Source: Diploscapter coronatus (taxonomy: Eukaryota > Nematoda > Chromadorea > Rhabditida > Rhabditidae). Taken from it: a stretch of DNA of 64,000 nt. Both the position numbers and the translations under genes were made by a program. The stretch spans positions 51,723,249 to 51,787,248 of the forward strand of contig OZ038423.1 in assembly GCA_964036155.1 (NCBI GenBank), in the 5' to 3' direction. Shown piece after piece: positions 47,509-61,800 of this stretch (position 1 is its first letter; every line of letters starts with the position of its first letter). The notes below the pieces were generated by a model. It made no database searches, was not told where the DNA came from, and saw nothing but the letters and a program-made list of their open reading frames with translations.

Positions 47509-50500
47509 TCAATTGGCATTGATCAGTCCATTCAGCTCGCCATTAGCTTGTTGATCTGCCTTCTTACTACATTTTTCTGTGTATTGAGGTAGATCTAATC
47601 GCGGCTTGTCGAGCACCTGAAATTAAGAATATTTTCTCGTCTTGCGTAAAATGGAATGAAGAATTTTGAATTTAATTGTTTGCTGAATGATTTGGCAAAT
47701 GGATAAGTTCGTGATAAAATAATCTTAAGAATTTCACTATACTAATATAACGAGTGTGGTAACATCGTAAGACCATACAAAATAACGATAGAATAAGATT
47801 TTTCAAGCGCTATCAATCGAAGTCTTTCATGGTTTTGATTCAGGTAAAAATTAAAATTTAGAAAGCGTTTGAGATATATTTTCTGATTTTGTTGTCACAT
47901 CTATAACAATTTCTTTTTCAGAATTCCTTAAAAGATAAAACCAACCTCACTAACAGGATCTATTTCAGCAGTGTTAATGGACTGGGAGTAAAATGCAGAA
48001 TCGTCATATCTGCCGTTTATTTCATCATCTTTGTGTCTGATTGCTTGTTCCTGACCAATATGACTTTGACACTCATCTTCTCCCTCATTTATGACCTAGA
48101 AATATATTCTTCTTTTTGAAATAATTTCAACCATTTACCTCACTGCCACTGGTGGAGTAAGTTCCTTCGAAGGTTGTGGTTATATCTCCAGGCTCCAACA
48201 AGGGTTGTCTATCGCCAGACTGCCGAATGCCTTCCGACGAGATGTAGTCATCCGAGAGAATGCCCGAATCAGTCACCGTTCTCGTAAGTCCTGCCTTCCC
48301 CTGCAGCTGCATCTCTTCATCGTCCTCTCTCTGCATCAGTTCCTCTTCTTCGTTGATAGTTTTTGTCTGCACTGTTGGAATGATTGCTTCCGTCTCTGCA
48401 ATTCCGCTGTCGAGGGAGGAGTCTGGCACGCAGACAGGAATGGGAGTGGAAATAGAGGGCAGAGGAGTTGGGATTGGAGGAATGGCTCGCGATGAAGAGG
48501 ATGACACTCGGTGGTGGGTCAATTCGAACCTGAAATTGATAATTCGGTATATCCGGCCTAGCAAGAACATTTAAAACATCATGATTTATTCAGAAATGAA
48601 AAGTCGAGACTTTTTTGCCAAAAAAACTAGGTTGTAGCTAGAGTCCCCAGGTAGATATGGCGGTTTAATGTTGGTGACAATTTTTTGGCAGAAAAATCGA
48701 AAGGGTTATAAATAAAGTTATTGTAAGGAAAAAATTTAATTAAAAATTTTCCTAGCCGAAAGAGTCCCAAAAATTCGTTACTCGAAATGAACACATTTTG
48801 GCAAACTTCAAACTGCGTGGACACGGGTGGACGCAAAAATTATGACCTGGTTTCTGGCACAGAACCATTTTAGCAAGTTTATCCTCGATCTACACTAGGT
48901 CTTTTATAACACTTTGGGTTTGAAAGGTAATTCCTTCTCCACTTTTCTGTTTTAAACTACCACGTTTCTACCAAAAATGCAATTTTGCAAGGGAAGGGAA
49001 CTTGAGGACTTTAATTATAGCCTCTTTACACCATTTATTTCGTTAGTTTTCGAAACTTCTTCCATGTTGCGATAAATCCAGGATAGTGAGTGAATTTTCT
49101 TACCATTTTGGCTCTGCCCGAACGAATGCAGTCATCTTGGCGATAGCGTTGTTCAATCGGACTAGCTCGGGATTGTAACCAGCCAAGCGAGAGTCATTTT
49201 TCAACGGACAATCCACCAGACTTGAGATCTAAAATGACATATCTAGTGACTTTCTAAGATGATGTCCTGTTGGAATTGTGCAAATTAGGAAGGATGGAAT
49301 AGGAATTGAATTTTCATTAGATTCGAAAAAGAAGGTTTAATTCTGAAGATGAAAATTCAAGATTTGTCACAGAAACATGAGCCATAATTCTGTCAGACTC
49401 TATTAGGTAAATTTCATACCAATAATCCGAGATTATCAGGAATAGAATACTGCAGAAGTGGAGAAAGTGCAAAGAGAATGCTGGATGACGGCGTATAGGA
49501 GAATTTCACTGATACAACCCGAGCATGCCTGAATATTGCGTAAATTGGTGTTTAAAAGTCTGCCAATTTAGTTTACTGTAGAGCGAGATCGATCTGATTT
49601 GCGAACAGTGCATCATAAATTCCTTCATCCACTCGGCTAATTGGATCTTGTTTGAGATGTCTGGCTCTGACACGGTGATAGGCACCGATCGAGTTGATGA
49701 TCACTATCTGAGAATTTTGCATTTATACCTTACTTTCTTCGTTTTCATTTATAGTTTATAATTTAGATTCAGTATCTTGTCTTTTTAAACTCAATGTGTG
49801 ATTTTCGTTATATAAGAGTTTGTTAAAGAGAGAAACAGGATAAAATTTTGGTTGTTCTCGCGAAAATTGTTTCATCTCGAACCCTCGTTCTACTTCTTGA
49901 AAATAACGAGAGCCAAGGAAAGTATTATTTTAGATTTATAATATTTCCAAAAGTTTAAAGTCTTCCAATACAATTGACTGACCTTGTCAGCTTTGACAAT
50001 GCTTGCATTTACATATTCAGCCAGATTACTCTCAATTTCATCTCCATCCCAACAATCCATATGCACATCCAACTTGAAGGAGTCTCTGAGCAGCTCTGCA
50101 AATGCAGCCACGACGGCTTCGTGCAAGGGAGAGTCGTGAGAATAGAGAATTAGAATCGAAGTTGAAGCTGTAATTATATCATATATTTTCAGTCCGTATG
50201 ATCTTTCTTACAATTATAAATGAGAGGAGTCTTCGGCTCAGATGCAGCTGGATTGTTGCTTGAATCAGAGATGAAACGAATTCGTACAGCCTAAGGATAA
50301 TAAAATGACAAACTACTCTCTGACAAGTGTTTACCTTTCCACGGTTTCTGTATTTTCGGTAGAACATAATGATGACAGAAATGAGAACAATCAGGCCGAC
50401 GATCATGCAGAGCAGCAACAGCAACGAGAATAACAGCCTGAAAATGGATGTCATTAAATTAAGTGAGACTTGATTGTTTACCAATTGTCATGACTCTCAA

Positions 50501-53500
50501 CAATAGCTGGGGGTGGCACTGTGTATGGTTTAATGTTGCTCGGTTTCAAGCCTAAATTGGGAAGATGAAGCATTCAATTTATTTAGGCACTTGGTCAGAT
50601 ATGTAGATTTTCTGGATATTTCAAAAATCGATTAAGTCGTAAATATGACGAAGCTTAAAGCTCTGATTTATCTGAGAAAAATATACGCGTGTTACTGTTT
50701 AAAATTGTGCACAAATGTGATAATTTATCAGTTTGAAATCTCCATAGATTCTAAATGCAATTTTTCTTCAAAGAAAATAATACTTACTATCAAGTTTGAC
50801 CTTCTTCCAATCAGCAGCCACACATGAGCATGCATGAGAATCTGTAGGACAAAGACAGCGTCCATCGTTTGAAGTCTCCATAGGTATTACAGAGGGAATA
50901 TATTCCGTATCCAACTGAAAATATTATATCATCTCAATAAACTAGTTGGATAACCGTACTTCGAGCCCGGTGAAGTTGTGTTCCCCGAACGCATAGATTT
51001 TTCCATCAATTTCTTCATATTTCATGTCCTTCGCATTGATGACTGTGCTGTGCAGCATTTCCAGGCCTGAACCATCCAAAAGACGGACCTGAAAACGAAA
51101 ATAATGCAGCTTGAACTTCCTGCAAAGCTATACTTCATATTGTTCGAAGCAGTACTGCAGAGGAGCACCGACAAACTCGATCTGAATGGTCCGAGTGACT
51201 GTCATCAAGAAGATGCGACGGAAACCGGCTGTCCATTTCGAGGCAGCTGTATGAGCTGAAAATAAATACTAGAGAGTGATGTGCTTTCATTCAATCATGT
51301 ATTTTTTCATTGATGTGTTTCAATAAAAACTGTTCAATTTCATTTAGAGCTGAATTCTTCTTTCTCCATGATTTTTCAAGAAAAAATAAAATTTATGCTT
51401 GTGCACTATTATTCTAAAGTATTATTTATCCTTAACTAAAGCGAGACAAAACTTTCGAAAGGATGAAATTTAGCAATATCAAGAAGATTATCTTCAAATA
51501 ATGCTTGTGAAAAGTTCATAAGTCTCTTACTCTGCAGATTTTCTGTACAAAACCTGCACCAAAAAACTCGATCCTAATGCGAATTATCTTTAGTTTTCGG
51601 ACTGTGAGAAAAAAGTCGGTGTATTTTACGTGCAACTGTTCTATAAATTTAGATGAATGCATTAGCTACAAATTGTTGACTTTTAAATTTTACGATGCTA
51701 GGAAAGTAATTTCTGTTGGGTATTTTTAGACTTTGTGGTTTGTAATGAGATATTCAAAAAAATGCGCTATATTTAGGTAAAAATTGCAGCGGCATAAAAT
51801 GATCGAGTTTGAAGATAAAAGGTCACAAAAGTGAGAAAAACGCTAATAAAGAAAACATGGCTGCAAGTTTTCTAGACAAAAAGTAATAAATTGTTGTGTT
51901 CTGAGCGAAATATCAAATATAAAAGTACTTTTTCGATATTAGTAATGATAGTTCTTTGCTAAAAATAAAGCAGAACTACTCACTATGAGTTTTGCAATAT
52001 TCCGTCATATTTCGGGGGTCAAATTGGTCGTCTCCTTCTGAATTGATTAATCTATGATAAATAACTTAAAATGTGCTTCTAACCTGGGTTCTCAGGCATT
52101 TTCGTATCTCTCACGATTTTAGGTTGTTTTGCGTTGGAGCTAGGCAGACTGTAGAGGGATATTCGATAATCTGCCGCAAACTTGAACAGAGATTCCGTGG
52201 AGAAATGGAAGCGGGGAGAGGCCTTGTCGACAGTCCAGCCGAAGTCCGTCACGTTGAAGGCGAAGCAGCTGGAAGATGCATTCGAGACACCGTCGGTCGG
52301 CTCGATTTCCAGTTTGAAGGCCTTTATTCGAGTCGATGCAGCTAAAAACTTGTGCATGTGGTTATCTTTTATGAGGATACTTATTTTACTTCCATTTATT
52401 CTCTTTACGTTTCAAGTCTCGGTTTTGACCAAGCTTTGAAGGGAATATTTTGATAATAAGTGAGGAAATAAATCACCTTATGAAATAGGTTAGTAAATAA
52501 TATCTTTCGCATTTTCATTAATTAATTAATCAAATGACATTTTATCTCACAACTATTTGCTAATTAATGATTTGAAGAAAAAAACATAATTCATATAAAT
52601 TCGTGAAGATTCCTGATATGGAAAAATTATAATTCCTATCATTGTCCAATTTCATTCTGGATCAAATTTTAAAATTTTGAAGATGAGAAAGAAATTATTG
52701 AACAACACAATAGTTTGAATTTTCAAAATGAACTCATACTCAACGTTTATGTTGGTTAATATGCTAATGCTATTGACTTACAGCTAGGGGGCATCTGCCA
52801 GGAAATATCGACATGAAGAGTGTGGAAGCCCTTCGGTCGAATGACCGCCTTTGCATAAGAATTGACACGGACATCGTGGGCTTCGGGCGGCTCCTGTCCG
52901 ACTGCAACCGGAGGGAAAAGCTCGTCGTTGCAAGATACTGAAAGTGTTATCATTAGTTACTTGATTGACGTTCTATAGATTTCTATTCAAATTACTATCA
53001 TTTCGATATGCATTGATGTGTCGTATTACAGTTTGATCAAATGGGGAAAATTGTTGAATTGAATATGTAAATAATACGAATTACATGGTAGAAAATATTC
53101 ATAGGGGAGAATGATTTATGAACAGAAAAAGTTTATTGGTATGCATGCTCTCTTCTCTCATCTGAAATTACTCTTTACCGATGGATTACATTTGAGTTTG
53201 ACAGAAAATGAAATAATTCAATTTTTTTCTGTTATGTATACTAACAATTCTGCTCATGTGGTTTATTTGCACTTTTCATGTTATGTTCGTTGGTGATTGA
53301 TCCGATTGTAAAAGCCTAGCTCTGATTTGTACTTTTTCTGTTCAATATTTTTATTTTATTAAGAGGTTTTTTAAACAACTACTGAAAAGCAAATCAATTT
53401 GGGTGTGTGCGCTATTTTGTACTATTTCGTATAAACTAACGATCAAAAGTCATTCATAAAAAGCCACTGCTTATCATTATTCAGTGTTGCCTGAGTTTCT

Positions 53501-55833
53501 CTTTTCTTGCTTGCAATTAAGTTATTCCACTATTTCATTTTCTTCGTTTTCCGATACAAAATGCTCTACAAACTTGTACTCTTGATCTTCATGCTTACGT
53601 GGGTCAAAGACAGAAATTACACCAGGAAATGACTCGCACATCCATCTTTGCATTACTTGAAGTATGCTTCGTTTTGCGCACCCAAAATGAAACTATATGT
53701 ATTTTCTAATGACCAATACTCTGAAGCAAAGATGCTCGCTTGATGAATCTGATGCAATTCTGCTCCGAAAAACGAGCCGCAAAAGTAAATGTACAACAAA
53801 ACTCGGCGAATGCAGTGTGCAAAAAGTGCAATTTCCGTCCTTCAGAAAATTCTACGATAGGACTGCGCGTCAAAAATGGGAAATGAAGATGACTTTTTTT
53901 CGAATATATGCAATTAGTTGTGGACTGAACTGACGCGTCATCATTGTGAGATTTCGTTTCTGTTCCTAACAAATTCCATCGCTTCCACAAAATGATATCT
54001 GTGAGCTCATCGAGTTCGAATGAAGGCAAAGTCAAAATAGCAGCAGCGCTGATTACGAAGGCTGATGATAAATTCACAGGGAGGGGGTTGATAGAAGAGG
54101 CCTGTTGGAGATGAGCTGCCTGGAAGAGAACTCGTTCAGGCAGAGCCTGGAGAGTGCGAGCATGTGAGAACATTGATTGCCGACAGCCGGCTGTCTCCAA
54201 CCCTCTTTCTCTGTTCCCTCTCGATCAAGCCAGGCGAACTGCGTGTTTCTTTTCACATGCCCTCATTTTGTTGCTTTGAAAACACTCCGAGAATAGAGAA
54301 ATAGTGCAGAGATGGAATGATATAAAAATGAAGCGCGATTAGGGGAAAAGGACATGAAAGAGAACATAAAAAGAGGAAGAAGAGAGGAGCGTTTGGCAAT
54401 CAAAGACCAGAATTGTGCAGTTCTGTTGCAAACGAGCAATTGAGCAATTGGAATGTGGACTGACCGATGTGAACAGAGCAGCCAATTTCTTTGTTGTGCG
54501 GATCCGAGCAGTCCGTCTGGAAACTGCGACTGGCTGTGCTCGACGGGGATTGTTCTGATTCGGGCGCTGAAGCAGTAATTTGAATGGCTTTATTCTCAAT
54601 AACTAATTCAAACCTTTCGTTTGAGATCGGAGTCTTTTCGTTACGGAGGATTGTCGCGGAGGTTGAGTCGCAGCAGCTTCTGTGCCCACAATCAAAGGGT
54701 CACCTGAAATATAAATATTCAGATGTTTCACAAAGTGAACTTCGGAATTTGACCATTTCATAAGTTCGAAGATTATTTTACATTTTAGCAGCCGGCAAAA
54801 TTATATAATCTTTTTGATGTTTTTTTATGGACACTACTTTATTGTTGTAGCTAATTTCTAAAAAAAAAACACTTACAATGACGATCAAAAGTTTTAAAGC
54901 ATTGGATTTCTTATTCTTGTTTAATATACTTATTTCATGGACTTAACTGGATAATACTTGATTCACATAATGCGGATGTCATTTTCCTTGCAATTCTATC
55001 AAGCTTCTACCTAATCTGATCAGAATATACTGATGAATCTGTCAAACACATAGAAATGGAATAGCGCTTTCAACCTTTTGCCCATCACTCTATGTTCGCA
55101 ACTTTTGCTCTAGTTTTTAGCGCACCTTGTATCGCAAAGATAATGCAGTTGAATATAATTTTAACGTTCATTATTGCATTACATCCGATAGAATTAGCTA
55201 GAAAAATCATTCATCGATAATTAGCGCGCTTTATTGTAAGATTATGAGATTAATTTTCCTATCCATCTATGCATTATGTTTTGATATTGAAATGCCGATA
55301 GGTCATTGTAAAGTAACTACATCGAAAATGAAGATCAGCCTATGATGCATCAGTTTCATTTCAAATTTTTTATGCATAATCACTCTGAATGGACTATATT
55401 TCCTTCAACAAAAAATTGATATCAATTTATTGCAATTAAAATTTTTGCTAATATTTGTTCAGCTTGCTTCTAAACATGTCAAATTGGCTCATCAATTTCT
55501 GTTCAAATGCATGCAATCGAGATATCACATTACACCGAACACCAAAATACGGCCAATTTTAATGACGCGTAGAATATAATTCGCTGCCTTTTTGTCTTGT
55601 CAAATCTCTTATCCAAATAAAGCCGAAATGTAAACATTTTGATTTTGGAGAACCCAATATTATTAGTATTTCATCTATGAAGATATAAAAAATACTTTTT
55701 ATGATTCAAAAACATGCATTTTAAATTACAAATTTTCCAAATTCTAACCTTGTTGTTGAGTGTCATTTTGTCCCTCGACCAATAGGAGTTGAATAGAGAG
55801 AATGACAGTAGAAAATATCACTGCCGGACGCAT
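47509..55833 (-). CDS. IL-17-receptor-like protein with SEFIR domain, about 16 exons
   Basis: Single-pass receptor of the IL-17 receptor family. In C. elegans the relatives ILCR-1 and ILCR-2 signal through an Act1-like adaptor. The start at 55831-55833 begins a signal peptide (MRPAVIFSTVILSIQLLLVEG). Exons near 54620-54715 and 54470-54570 give a Thr/Ser-rich region and the cysteines CSDPHNKEIGC. The ectodomain continues with CNDELFPP and a fibronectin-like part (52940-52756, 52350-52090), then cysteine-bearing exons (51970-50790; RCLCPTDSHACSC). The membrane span lies near 50352-50440 (LLFSLLLLLCMIVGLIVLIS). The SEFIR domain follows: SILILYSHDSPLHEAVVAAF, VHMDCWDGDEI (50150-49985), IVIINSIGAYHRVRARHL (49715-49585) and SILFALSPLL (49530-49417). 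The tail (48535-47509) is acidic and Ser/Thr-rich with DSGILS (48253-48270). Introns of about 1.0, 1.5 and 0.7 kb split the ectodomain. Exons look intact. Confidence 0.88.
48641..49001 (+). repeat. copy B of the dispersed repeat
   Basis: About 361 bases in an intron of the IL-17-receptor-like gene. It aligns along nearly its whole length with copy A (29849-30195): GGTAGATATGG at the left, AAATGAACACATTTTGGCAA, GTGGACGCAAAAATTATG, and TTTTGCAAGGGAAGGGAAC at the right. It is clearly diverged. I cannot read a flanking direct repeat. Confidence 0.75.
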
Positions 55834-58800
55834 TTCGGATGCAAATTTGTATGTAGCAAAACGGAGATTAGACTAGCACGTGAGCATGGTCGGAGTGTTT
55901 AAGCAGCTGGATGAAGATGACGAGTAGAAGCTGAGAATAGATGCAAGGAGGACACTTGGATATGCAACTGCGACTGAAATAAAATCATTTGACTACCGAG
56001 ATATTAACGACATCAAGAATATCGAAGGAGCAGAGCGAATGGGAATGTAGATGGGAATGAGGGATTATCGATTGCAGCTGCTTGGCTAGTAGCTTCTTCG
56101 ATGTGTCGAGCAGAGAAACAGAAAAAGTGTGACGTAAAGGATGAAAAGAGGGAGATCCAGAGACTGAAAGAGATGAAAGAGACTGAGGCATGGGGCATGA
56201 GCCGAGCACGAGACTCCAGAATGACTCCAATGAGAGAAACTTATCATAGCTCCTAAGGACAAAGATTCCCGATATTTCCAAATTACATATTATTGTTGTT
56301 GAAAGATATAAATGTTGACTATTTAGAAGAAGACGTATATAAGGGAGTAGATCCAGTTAAATTATGAATCATTTGCTCGCATCCAGTATTTGCAAATTAT
56401 TATGCAAGCTATTTCAGAAAAGTGAACACTATTGTTAATTGGAGAGAGAAAGATCAAATGTACAATAATAATGAAATTTATTGGAGAAACTGCAAGTAAC
56501 AATCAAGTTTGCATTCCTTAATCTAACTTTAGAGAATGTTACGAATGTTACGTAAACATTGATTATAGGCGTGTCGTTGCATTTAGATATAAGATTTAGA
56601 GTTATGCATACTGACCGAATACGATCGGAAAATTATAGCCTTGCATATGAAGCTGATAGACTGAAACTAGGCAGTAAAACACTAGGCCTGAGCTGCAATC
56701 AACATGCTGAAGAATTATACTTACGTGATTTTTGGTAAATCCTCAACTCTAAGCATGTTTTCGCATTGTCGACTAACAATTTTATCCCTGATTGGGCGGC
56801 TAAAGAGAAGATAAGATATGCGGAGTGGAGAATGAGAGAAGTAAGCGTAGGGATCGCAAACTTCGTCCCCTTGCATGTTTCGCTTTTGTTCAAAAAGTGA
56901 TCATTGAAAATAGGAAGCAAGTCCCCTTCAAAATTGGTACTCACGAAAGATTACTATCAGAATCAATGAACCACCCATAGAAATGGTTATTCATCAGAAT
57001 ATTTTGTCAGGAAATGCGCGTCCGCAGGCTATCACGGGACTTTTATGTCACTAAATCGTGTTCATTTTCCTGCTTGATTTTGGTAGCACTTTTCGACTAA
57101 AAGTTTTTTTTTTTTAATTCTATTTTTATTCATAACTGTCTTAGTTACATCGTATTTGATTATTTAGAGTAGGAAATTCCCGAAAGTTGTAAACAGTGCA
57201 AAACCATTTACAGTCTCTAAGTAAATGTACTGCTTAGCTGGAAACTGGGAGAATTGAGAAGTGGACAGAGTAACGGACAAATTACTAATGGAGGCAGGTA
57301 CATAAAAAGGCAAGTAGAAATGAAAGAGGAAAAGGAAGGGATGATTTCATAGTTCGCATTTGATATTAGCTTCTGAATTCAACGAAATGTAAGAGATTTG
57401 TGAAAGATTGAAGGGAACGGGATTAAGGTTTGAAAAAGGAGGATGATAAAGGAATAATGCACTCGCCTCAATGGATTATCACCAAACTCTTTTTTTATAC
57501 ATCTTCTTGCAAAATATCACGAAAAATATGTTTCCTATGCCCAATGCTTTGCCCATAGATAGCAGAAAATGAGATCGTCGACGTGGTGAAAATGGTTACT
57601 GAGAAAAAAATAATAATTAATGGGAGTAGGTGAATCTTTGATGGATGTATTATTTGGAAAAGATAACAAAAATTGGAATAAATTGAATAGTCATGAATGA
57701 CATAATAAAATTTTAAATTACTAAAAAAGTTAGGCAATATCGTTATGTTATGACCAAGAATATCGGGGATTAATAAAAATTATCTGCGTTATTTATGAAT
57801 TTCGTATTCAGGATAAAAGCAATGTGTTCAAAATAAGTAAGGAAATTGTAACGATGTTTCTAGTTTAATGTTATGATGCTCACGATATTACTTAGCTATC
57901 CATATCAATGTGAACAAATTTTAAGAAACACGTAAAGAAATATCGATAATTGAAGAGAAAGTCGATATTCATTCCGCAATTAACATCGAATTTGTAGCGA
58001 AATAATGAGTCGCATAGAAGAGAAACAAGACGAATAGTGTAATTTTTAAATATCGACGTTCTCTCCAATCAATAATATAATCATCTAGCCAAATCTATGA
58101 ATCATAAAAAGTTACAGATAAATGAATGCAGAAAAGTGTAGGTTTGTGAATAAAAATAAACGAATGGTGAAGAAAGTGACAGTCGATCGAAGAAAAGAAG
58201 AATTGGCCAGAGGAAAGGCTGACCTGCTCAAAGGACTCTGGAAGGTAAACAGTCCGATGAGAGAGTACTTAGAAAGGAGAGGAAACAGTGAAGCAGAGAC
58301 AGGGATAGAGAATGTGAGGCAAATCGAATGGACTTACTGATAGACGGCGATTAGATATCAGGGTCAAATGCCGAAAATCGATTGACGAATTTGAAAATTG
58401 TTTTTAATATTGAGTGTTTACTTGGAAATATCGTAACATTTGTTAAGAAACATCGTTGCAGTCCCGAAATATCCTTGATCAACATGATCATTCAAAGTAA
58501 GTAAGAAAACGCAACGAGAGTATTTAAAATAATGCGACGATTTTTCGTGCCAAAGTGTAACGATGTATCTCATTCACAATTCTGGACTGTTTGGAGTTTC
58601 ATATGGTTTTGCATATTTCTATAAAGCATACAGTATCTAGGTTCCCAAACACTACGCATGCACTTTTTTGCTCATTTAAAATTTGATTTCAACAAAATGT
58701 AAAGGAAATTAGTTTCGGCAAATATTTCGTCGGAGAGTGAAAATGTACAAAATGTTCCTCCGAATCCTGTGGCAGACGTAACAAGATCCAAATAGAATGC

Positions 58801-61800
58801 AAAACTATTCCGAAATGGTCCCACCCGCACCTGCCCGCAACGAAAAACCGCTTAGTAGCAGGAATGCACGTAAAATGGGAAAAGAGGGTAATGACGAATG
58901 ATATTCAATGGATTCAAACAGTCAAATGATATATGCAAATTTAAAAGGAGGAATGCGTGCTCACGCTTTGAGTTTGTTTTTTTCATCTACTTTGTAGGTA
59001 AAAATGCATTTGGGGCAAATTTTTAATAGCCATAACATCCAAGTTACATCAATACCTGTGTCGTAGATATGATTTTTACCCCAAAAGAATAGCTATGCAA
59101 AATGTGTCGACGGGGCCTATATAATAGCATCATGAATAGAATCGATATTGAATTTAAGATTGGCGGAAAATAACAAACATTTTTTCTGAAAACTAACTAT
59201 TCTACTTTTTTATTATCAACAGAAACAAGGAAGATCTTGTTAGACAGCGAGGAAATATGTTGAATTATCCATATTTGAAGATATACGAGCAATTTGTTCC
59301 ATTACAAGAAAAGGTTTACAAATATTCAGCAGGATAGTGATTCATTACTTAATCCTCAAGCTAGTTTTTGATGCAGACCAAAGCTAAAAATAATAGCGAA
59401 AAATTCAGGTTAGAGATTTGCACGTTGCCTGGGCAGAATACAAGGCGACGGAAACCACGCACAGAGAAATAGAGAATGGGCATGAGAATTTTCAACTCCG
59501 ATAAAACATGAGAACGTGAAATTCGATCTGAAGTTGGAACAGAATTGAGAAAAACTAGAGTCTTCTTTTCGGGAATGAAATGGAAGGCAGGCAGCGACTA
59601 AAGCTATGTCAAAAACACTCGGCGACTCTTCTTGCATTCGATAAATTAATAGGAGAAGCAGATTTACAAGGGTAAGCTTCCAAATTGCCATGCAACTCGA
59701 AGGCTTATCTCGTTTAACTCTATTGCTGGCCATTTGAGTTACAGGAAATCTCTTTGTAACTCCTCATAATTCCGCATATTTGGCATATGGAATAAACAAC
59801 ATAAAGCGGCAGGCTGATGTCGCCGGGAAGTGGCGCGGAATGGGATGGAAATAAATGCCTACACAGAACGGAATAAGAATAAAGTGCCTGGGGCTGGGTT
59901 GAAAGTGAGGCAGAGGCAGCGAGGCTATGACGCTGCTGCACCTCGCTTTTACTCGTGTCTAATCGAGTAGACTTGCCAGGCGAAAAAGGCTGGAAGGAAA
60001 GAAGGAGTGGGGAATGGGGGAATGCAGACAAGAAATGGGAATATGGGAGGGAATCTGGAGGCAGACCGAAACGGGGCTGGAGATAGAGCCAGAACGAAAC
60101 ACAACACGAGTCCGCACGGCTGAGGGAGAGAAATGAGCTACAGACACGCAAGGACATGATGGGGAGAGGTGAAGGAAGACTGGGTTAATCTGGCAGAAAT
60201 GTAGGACTCAGAGAGTTATCATCTTGGGCAGAAATGCCTTCTTCAAAGAATCAGCATATTGCTGTTTTTCTTCGAATTTGAAATCTCTTATTGATATGTT
60301 AAGTGGTCAGGGAAAAAAGATTTATAAAATGTACTAACGCCATCATGAAGTGATGCCTACTTTGCAGTTTGCAGTCAGATCAGACAGTTAGAAAACGCAG
60401 TGGATGACCTTCAAATGTCTTACTGCCTCGCTCTGGCCTTCCTCCTCATGTTCGATTTTCACTCCAACCCCATGTTTCATGCCTCATTTCTGCATTTCTC
60501 GACGAATCAATTCAGTTGTAATTGAATGGTCGTTCGTTAGTGAGGTAACAGGATTATGCGCGCATTTCTGTTGGTAATCAACTAATCAAATTGAAGTTCA
60601 ATGAAAATAGGAAAAATAGGATTGTTCAGCGGCAACTTGTGTTGGTCTGTTGTAAATTAGTAGTATTTGGAGTAAAAGAAGTAATTCTGTGAGACGGGGA
60701 ACAGTGGCAGTAATTTGTAAACTGAAACTGAAACAGCCACACAACACTCCTCGCTCATCTTTGAATCTCTAGCCAAAAAGCTCCAAGAAAGCCAGGAAAG
60801 CCAAGAGGCATTCAAAGTATCGAATGACAACGAACTTCGGAAGAGAACAAGAGAAGGACACAGCCATATTTTGTCAGTTGGCTGAAAAGAGAACTTCAAA
60901 TTCGGGCAGGTTTAAATATGCATAAAATTGTTCAAGATCACGAAAATAACATGCCCGTATGTAGAGTGGTCGAATGATAGTAAGGGTGCAAGGGAAAGAT
61001 AAAATAAAAGAGTTAAATAAAGTGTGAGGAAAGATGGCTGGTAGCTGAAGAGAAGAGGCGGGGAATAATACTAGAGAAAAGGGAGAGGGAAAGAGAAGAA
61101 AGCAGGGGGGAAAAGTGCACGAGGAGAGTTGAGCGAAAGAGAAAAAAGTATGGAGATAGTGAGAGGAATCGATTGGTTAGAGAGAGACTTGTGAGGGAAC
61201 GGACGGGAGTCGAGAGGAATGGGGAATGAAGGACTGAGCCGAGCCGAGCCGAAGCCAATAGAAAAACGGCTGTCTCAAAGCGAGGGGTGCCACAGCCACA
61301 AACACAGCACAAGGGCCCCACTCCCTTTGCTCGTGAGGCTAGAGTCTTTCTACCTCGCCGCCTTGCTTGAACGCGTTCTTCTGCTTATCGACTCGGCACT
61401 CGCAAGCAGACACACAGGCCCGTTCCCTCTCAGTCGCAGCCCCAGCCAGACTCCCTCCCTCCTTGATCTTCTGCCCCTCTTTTGCACGTCGTCAATGCGC
61501 ATCTCCCTCTTCTGCTAAAGAATATATGCAAGTCTCTAACAAAACCATCAACACAACCAGTTCTAATTGACAATTCAACACTCAACACTCGCAAATAGCA
61601 ACAGAACTGCAGAGAGACAGACAACTTCGAGAACGTGAATTGGCGCAGACGAATGTAGCGAATTTCGAGAATGGAGAGGTCGAAGATGAGGCACAGGGGA
61701 CAGGGGCAGGGAGGCAGAGGGCAGACTCTCCACAACGACCTCCACACTTACTCGCACAGGCACTGCAATCGTTCTTGTCAATCGACAAAGAAGCAGGCCT

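Noticed and set aside
53706..54200. 164-codon minus-strand frame inside an IL-17-receptor-like intron
   Set aside because: The exons on either side (about 54470 and 52940) already join in phase without it, and it shows no domain. An alternative exon cannot be excluded without transcripts.
58122..58340. Plus-strand hydrophilic frame of 72 codons
   Set aside because: Lysine- and glutamate-rich because the local DNA is purine-rich; there are no recognisable domains or neighbouring exons.
58990..59130. Pair of similar strings with TTTTTACC/GGTAAAAA around 59000 and 59080
   Set aside because: The arms do not align as terminal inverted repeats over more than a dozen bases, so I did not call an element.
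59720..61747. Several Ser/Leu/Pro-rich minus-strand frames of 60-145 codons
   Set aside because: They lie opposite GA-rich DNA, overlap each other, and contain no recognisable domain or consistent splice signals.
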